From a virus, in IMG/VR virus record IMGVR_UViG_3300016457_000256, positions 1-33,499 of that record: a stretch of DNA of 33,499 nucleotides; one strand, given 5' to 3'. The notes under the pieces were generated by a model. It worked only from the letters and a program-made list of their open reading frames with translations. It had not been told where the DNA came from and did no database searches. Position numbers and translations under genes: made by a program. Below are positions 29,863 to 33,499 of the stretch, piece by piece; positions within the stretch are counted from its first letter, which is position 1; each line of letters begins with the position of its first letter.

Positions 29863-31812
29863 ATGCAAATCGGACCAGAAGATCTCAGTAACGCGAAGCT
29901 CGATGTCGACCACATCGCCGAGCTTGCGACTTCGACCGCGGCCACGGCGATGGACAGAAAAGGCAACCTCAAGCTGACTTGGTCCGGAATCCAGGAGACC
30001 TATCCAGACGCGGTGACCGCCCCGGCGCTGGCAAGCGAAGCTGGTGTGCCGTCATACGCCTTCAGCGCCGAAGAGGCCCAGCGTATCTTCGACAACGCCC
30101 TTCCTCTGCAGGACTACGCGGCGTTGCGCGGCTACGCCGACCGTGCGAGGTCCGTGCGTATCACCGGTCTTTATGGCCTTGCCAACCCTGATGGAACATC
30201 CGGAGAATTTCATAGGCTCGATGGGGACGTGGTTTCTGCTGACGATGGGGGAACAATCATTGTCGATGCCGTCGGACGCCGATGGAAGCGACGTATCGAT
30301 GGTGCTGTCAGTGTGCTTTGGTTTGGCGCAAACCGATACGCTGCGTCCAGCGCTTCGTCTGCATTCAATGCTTTCCATACCGCGCTCAACCGCATAAAGA
30401 ATGTCCGTGGCATCGTGCCTTTTGGGCTGTACGACCTGCGCGCCGGTGTGACGACGAAGATCACGGGTGAAGGCATCGAGATCGTCGGTGATAACGCTTT
30501 CATCTACGCCGCCAACGGTCGAATCTTTGACTTCGATTCCGGGGCCCAACTGCGTCGGTGCCGCGTGTCCGGCTTCACGTTCAACTATGACTTCCCGACA
30601 GTTGATGTCACGGCGTTGCCCATCCGGGCCAACAAGGTTCTCTATTTCAAGATTGAGAGCATCACACTTCAGAATGCACCTGCTGCTGCACTGCTAATTC
30701 AGTGCAGCAACTTTGAGGTCGACAAGATCTACGGAAACGTTGCGAACGTTGCTCGCAACACGCTCGAGTTCCAGTCGTGTGTTGTCGGAGCGATTGACAA
30801 CATTGGAATGATCACCAACGCAGGCCTTCAGCCTCTCAATCCAGCGACGTCGTTTCCGAACCCACCCGTGGAAGATTGCAACTTCATTGCGATGAAGGGA
30901 AGCACAGACACGATCCGTTTCGGGAGTAAGGTTTTGTCGAATCGGTACTTCCGCGGGCTTCATGTCCTGGCAGCGTCGGGTGACATTTTCCTCAACGTGT
31001 CGTTCGACCACCCGGTCTTCGACTATTGCTATGACAAGTCGATCTTTCTGGAGAACACCGGTGGATCGATCTCGAACATCACGATCATCGAGCCTTATTG
31101 CCAAGCTGCGGGAGGTGCTGGCGGTGCAGGCATCGGAATCCACCTAAGGCAGGGTGCCACTGGACTTACTCAGGCGGTAAAGATTATCCGTCCGTTCGTT
31201 TTTGCATCCGGCAGCGATGGCATGCTGATCGAGAGCACCGATTCCACGACGATGCGCGACATCTTCGTCGATAACCCTTTGATTAAGGCGTCCAACAGGC
31301 TTGGCGTGGGGGGTATCGACCTTCATGTGATCAAGGCAAGAGTGCGCGTAGTTGGAGGTGAGGTGGGGCGATCTTCCGTCCTCGAGTTCATGCCGACCGT
31401 ACAGGGAGTCTATGGCCTGGTCATCGACGGGTCAGACCGATATACGGTCAGCGGGGTCACTGCGGGCGGATCCGCTGGCAACTTTCAGTTTCTAAACAAT
31501 CCAGCCGTGAACTATCGCGGCCGTTCGGCCAAGGACAACAAGTCGATGCTGGGTATGAGCCCGAGTCCTAGGCCGGACTATGAAACCATCACGTCCGGCG
31601 CCGTCGTCTCCGGCTCGACTTACACAAATTCGAGCCCGCATGTGGAGCAGGTTTTCGTTTCGGGCGACTCCGCTTCCGGCTCCGCCGCAGTGCTGCTCAA
31701 CGGCGCACAGGTTTCGAGCAGGACTGAATGGAGCGGCCTGCTGAACCCCGGTGATGCGCTCCAAATTACCACGGCAACGGCATCGACGATGGTGCGCGTG
31801 CGGCTGCCTTGA
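29863..31812 (+). CDS. Tailspike, beta-helix receptor-binding protein (649 aa)
   Basis: The N-terminal 50 residues (IGPEDLSNAKLDVDHIAELA, then MDRKGNLKLTWSGIQE) form a tail-attachment segment found at the start of many tailspikes. From about 120 a long repetitive beta-rich region with ITGEGIEIVGDNAFIYA, ISNITIIEPYC, and ITNAG-like loops suggests a right-handed beta-helix of pectate-lyase type, often with glycan-degrading activity. The last 90 residues look like a trimerisation or carbohydrate-binding domain. No catalytic residues can be assigned. The gene is markedly poorer in G+C (one line at 50%) than its neighbours, so it is likely exchanged. The ATG at 29863 has GAGA upstream. Confidence 0.85.
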   Translation: MQIGPEDLSNAKLDVDHIAELATSTAATAMDRKGNLKLTWSGIQETYPDAVTAPALASEAGVPSYAFSAEEAQRIFDNALPLQDYAALRGYADRARSVRITGLYGLANPDGTSGEFHRLDGDVVSADDGGTIIVDAVGRRWKRRIDGAVSVLWFGANRYAASSASSAFNAFHTALNRIKNVRGIVPFGLYDLRAGVTTKITGEGIEIVGDNAFIYAANGRIFDFDSGAQLRRCRVSGFTFNYDFPTVDVTALPIRANKVLYFKIESITLQNAPAAALLIQCSNFEVDKIYGNVANVARNTLEFQSCVVGAIDNIGMITNAGLQPLNPATSFPNPPVEDCNFIAMKGSTDTIRFGSKVLSNRYFRGLHVLAASGDIFLNVSFDHPVFDYCYDKSIFLENTGGSISNITIIEPYCQAAGGAGGAGIGIHLRQGATGLTQAVKIIRPFVFASGSDGMLIESTDSTTMRDIFVDNPLIKASNRLGVGGIDLHVIKARVRVVGGEVGRSSVLEFMPTVQGVYGLVIDGSDRYTVSGVTAGGSAGNFQFLNNPAVNYRGRSAKDNKSMLGMSPSPRPDYETITSGAVVSGSTYTNSSPHVEQVFVSGDSASGSAAVLLNGAQVSSRTEWSGLLNPGDALQITTATASTMVRVRLP

Positions 31813-31854
31813 TCCTGAAAAATTATTGGTCCCAAAAAATTGAAAGGATTCCGA

Positions 31855-32028
31855 ATGCCGGAAGAGAAAATTGCTCTAATGTTGACGCGAGCGAAGGTCA
31901 GCAAGATCATTGAGACGCTTCATATCTATGGACAGATGGTTGCGGTGTCGGAGGGAATTGAGCAGGTCGAAGACACCGCCGAATACAAGCTCGCCGCGGA
32001 GATCGAGCAAGAATTCATTTCCGCCTGA
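31855..32028 (+). CDS. Small helical protein after tailspike (57 aa)
   Basis: The start ATG at 31855 has AAAGGA eight bases upstream. The protein is acidic and helical (MLTRAKVSKIIETLHIYGQM, then EYKLAAEIEQEF) without signal or membrane segment. It may be a small chaperone or accessory for the tailspike, or a cargo gene swapped in with it, since both are low in G+C. The family is not recognised. Confidence 0.6.
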   Translation: MPEEKIALMLTRAKVSKIIETLHIYGQMVAVSEGIEQVEDTAEYKLAAEIEQEFISA

Positions 32029-32046
32029 AATCAGGAAAAGATAGTC

Positions 32047-32751
32047 ATGAAGCGAATCGACACAAGTACCCGAGCCGTCGACCTATTCGGCCTGGGCAAG
32101 GACGGTTTCAAGAACGGCGATTTGGCCAATGGCATTGCCCCCACAGACTTCAACGCTGATTGGCCCAACAACATCCAGGAAGAGATTGCCAACGTCATCG
32201 AGGCAGTGGGTATCGCCCTTGATGGATCTGATCGCACTCAACTTCTGAAGGCGATCCGGGCAATCAGCAAGCTGCGTGGGGCACCCGGCACGTTCTTCTA
32301 TTTCGCGGGCAGCACGCCGCCGGCAGGGGCCATCAAATCCAACGGCGCAGCCGTTTCTCGCGCCGTCTACTCGGATCTCTTCGCGGCCATCGGCACACGC
32401 TATGGTGCCGGGGATGGCTCCACGACTTTCAACGTGCCCGAGGGGCGCGCCGAGTTCATCCGCGGCCTCGATGATGGCCGAGGAGTGGATGTGGCGCGCG
32501 TGCTTGGCTCCCCCCAGGGCGACGCCATTCGGAACATCGTTGGTTACCTATCGGGGGCGGGGTTCTTCGGATTCTTCGATCTAGGCACGGGAGCTATGGA
32601 TGTCAGCTCCAACGTGAGCGGAGTAGGCATCTCCAGTTCGGGCAGCAGCTCGAACTACAACGATTTCACATTCGACGCCTCGCGCGTGGTCCCGACGGCA
32701 TCAGAGAACCGCCCGCGCAACCTCGCGTTGCTGCCGTGCATCCTGTACTGA
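32047..32751 (+). CDS. Tail-collar fibre protein (234 aa)
   Basis: The N-terminus (MKRIDTSTRAVDLFGLGKDGF, then IAPTDFNADWPNNIQEEIAN) is the common tail-fibre attachment start. Residues about 78-140 are a Phage_Collar domain (GTFFYFAGSTPPAGAIKSNG, SRAVYSDLFAAIGTRYGAGD, FNVPEGRAEFIRGLDDGRGV). The Gly/Ser-rich part with RVVPTASENRPRNLALLPCI is the usual end. It is probably a second adsorption structure beside the tailspike. AAAAG lies upstream of the ATG. Confidence 0.9.
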   Translation: MKRIDTSTRAVDLFGLGKDGFKNGDLANGIAPTDFNADWPNNIQEEIANVIEAVGIALDGSDRTQLLKAIRAISKLRGAPGTFFYFAGSTPPAGAIKSNGAAVSRAVYSDLFAAIGTRYGAGDGSTTFNVPEGRAEFIRGLDDGRGVDVARVLGSPQGDAIRNIVGYLSGAGFFGFFDLGTGAMDVSSNVSGVGISSSGSSSNYNDFTFDASRVVPTASENRPRNLALLPCILY

Positions 32752-32759
32752 GGTCCAAA

Positions 32760-33239
32760 ATGAAAACGGTCTACAGCTACCACCCCGACACCGGCGCCTA
32801 CACGGGGCCAATCACGCTCGACGAGAGCGACCTGTCGCCGCTCGAGCAGGGGGTGTATCTGATCCCGGGCGGGTGCCTTCAAACGCCCCCGCCGGCCGCC
32901 CCGGCAGGCTATGCCGCAGTAGTAGCAGGTGGGCAGTGGACCATCGCGCCACTGCCGGAAGCACCTGCGCCGCCAGCACCGCCACCCGCAGCGCCGACCA
33001 CCCCAAGCGTCGTGTCCATGCGCCAGGCGCGGCTGGCGCTGTTGGATGCTGGGCTGCTCAGTTCGGTCGAGCAGGCGATCGCCGCGCTCGACGGCCAGGA
33101 GAAGCAGCGTGCCCAGATCGAGTGGGACTACGCATCTACGGTCGACCGGGCTTCACCCTTTATGCAGACTCTTGCCGGCGCGATCGGACTGGACGTTGGC
33201 GCTTTGGACGCCTTGTTTACAGCCGCTGCGGCCCTCTAA
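32760..33239 (+). CDS. Fibre-assembly-like tail protein (159 aa)
   Basis: The N-terminal YSYHPDTGAYTGPITLDESD, then LIPGGCLQTPPPAAPAGYAA, resembles proteins following tail-fibre genes. A Pro/Ala linker sits at about 70-87, and the C-terminal VVSMRQARLALLDAGLLSSV, then IEWDYASTVDR, then LFTAAAAL is a widespread phage tail module. A chaperone or structural extension of the fibre is plausible. The ATG at 32760 has AGGTCC upstream, overlapping the end of the collar gene's region by nine bases' gap. It is the last rightward gene. Confidence 0.82.
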   Translation: MKTVYSYHPDTGAYTGPITLDESDLSPLEQGVYLIPGGCLQTPPPAAPAGYAAVVAGGQWTIAPLPEAPAPPAPPPAAPTTPSVVSMRQARLALLDAGLLSSVEQAIAALDGQEKQRAQIEWDYASTVDRASPFMQTLAGAIGLDVGALDALFTAAAAL

Positions 33240-33499
33240 GGGCGCCGCGAAAACCGTTCCGGGGCGGCGATTCCTGCGGGCAGGTTACCCTTGAGTTATC
33301 CACAACCCGTTTTTATGTTGTGCATAACTTTTTTGACCGCACCGATGACTTCCCCCAGGATCGTGGCCCTCATGCTCCAGAAGCGTGGCCGCTTACAGAT
33401 GGCCCGCTCCACCCCCTCTGGCTGCGCCGAGGAGCGCAGCGTTTCGCGGATAAGGGCTCGCAGCTGTCTGAGCGCAGCGCAGCGGAGCGAGTTCTGCGA
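33240..33499. other. Right-end or flanking non-coding region
   Basis: After the last tail gene there is no convincing rightward gene. A CGCCGC/GCGGCG repeat at about 33243-33276 lacks a T-run. Around 33296-33327 an inverted pair of DnaA-box-like sequences is present. From about 33350 the DNA is G+C-rich with short repeats of GCGCAGCGCAGCGGAGCG type. A minus-strand frame runs open from the edge to about 33297 but has no recognised family. The phage right end probably lies in this interval. Confidence 0.5.
33296..33327. repeat. Inverted DnaA-box-like repeats near right end
   Basis: TTATCCACA (33296-33304) matches the strongest E. coli DnaA box. On the other strand TTATGCACA (33327-33319) fits the TTWTNCACA consensus. 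With flanks they form GTTATCCACAAC and GTTGTGCATAAC, an inverted repeat with one mismatch across a T-rich spacer. They could be DnaA sites, or end-binding sites for the transposase if this is the phage terminus. Confidence 0.5.

Noticed and set aside
1-33499. tRNA genes, CRISPR arrays, insertion sequences other than the phage itself, mom/com genes
   Set aside because: None was recognised: no cloverleaf, no regularly spaced repeats, no second transposase and no Mom-like protein near the right end.

Overview
The window holds most of a transposable (Mu-like) prophage of the BcepMu type. It is G+C-rich overall, with codon use and homologues pointing to a betaproteobacterial host, most likely in the Burkholderiales; this host assignment is inference. 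The MuA/MuB transposition pair, the complete Mu-type head and contractile-tail gene order, and a BcepMu gp16-like gene next to a divergent repressor identify the phage type. As in BcepMu, and unlike Mu, the early/transposition block is transcribed leftward and everything else rightward.

Layout. (1) 1-5894, minus strand: early operon reading leftward from a promoter near 5924-5952: gp16-like regulator, small HTH protein, transposase A, ATPase B, then a chain of overlapping small DNA-binding or unknown genes that runs off the left edge. The left phage end is therefore outside the window. (2) 5895-5979: divergent control region with two abutting 16-bp operator palindromes over the early promoter. 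(3) 5980-7055, plus strand: lysogeny module of lower G+C: short HTH repressor, a protein sharing a RHIM-like motif with it, and a small lipoprotein. (4) 7105-9630: lysis region with an M15-type peptidase, an opposite-strand orphan gene, a SAR lysozyme, Rz with nested Rz1, and a membrane-anchored coiled-coil protein. (5) 9627-17941: DNA packaging and head: winged-helix protein, small and large terminase, portal, MuF with a probable nuclease tail, protease/scaffold, decoration protein, major head protein and FluMu_N protein. (6) 18117-29855: neck, tail and baseplate: gp36, G, gp37, gp38, sheath, tube, a frameshifted chaperone pair, tape measure, N, P, gp45, gp46, gp47 and gp48. (7) 29863-33239: low-G+C tailspike, a small ORF, a collar fibre and a fibre-assembly-like protein. 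(8) 33240-33499: non-coding right-end or flanking DNA with inverted DnaA-box-like repeats.

How it works together. The repressor should silence the leftward early promoter. On induction, A and B replicate the phage by transposition while small early regulators act. Late genes then follow in tightly coupled rightward operons, most with ATGA, GTGA or TGATG overlaps. Three gaps in the rightward transcript, before the endolysin, the protease and gp46, carry the same 12-bp palindrome TAAARCGYTTTA, and two of them also share conserved blocks at identical downstream spacing. This is the best candidate for an undescribed late-gene control element. Other points of interest are the shared RHIM-like motif in the immunity module, two structured non-coding gaps in the head operon, the MuF C-terminal nuclease-like domain and the lipoprotein moron.
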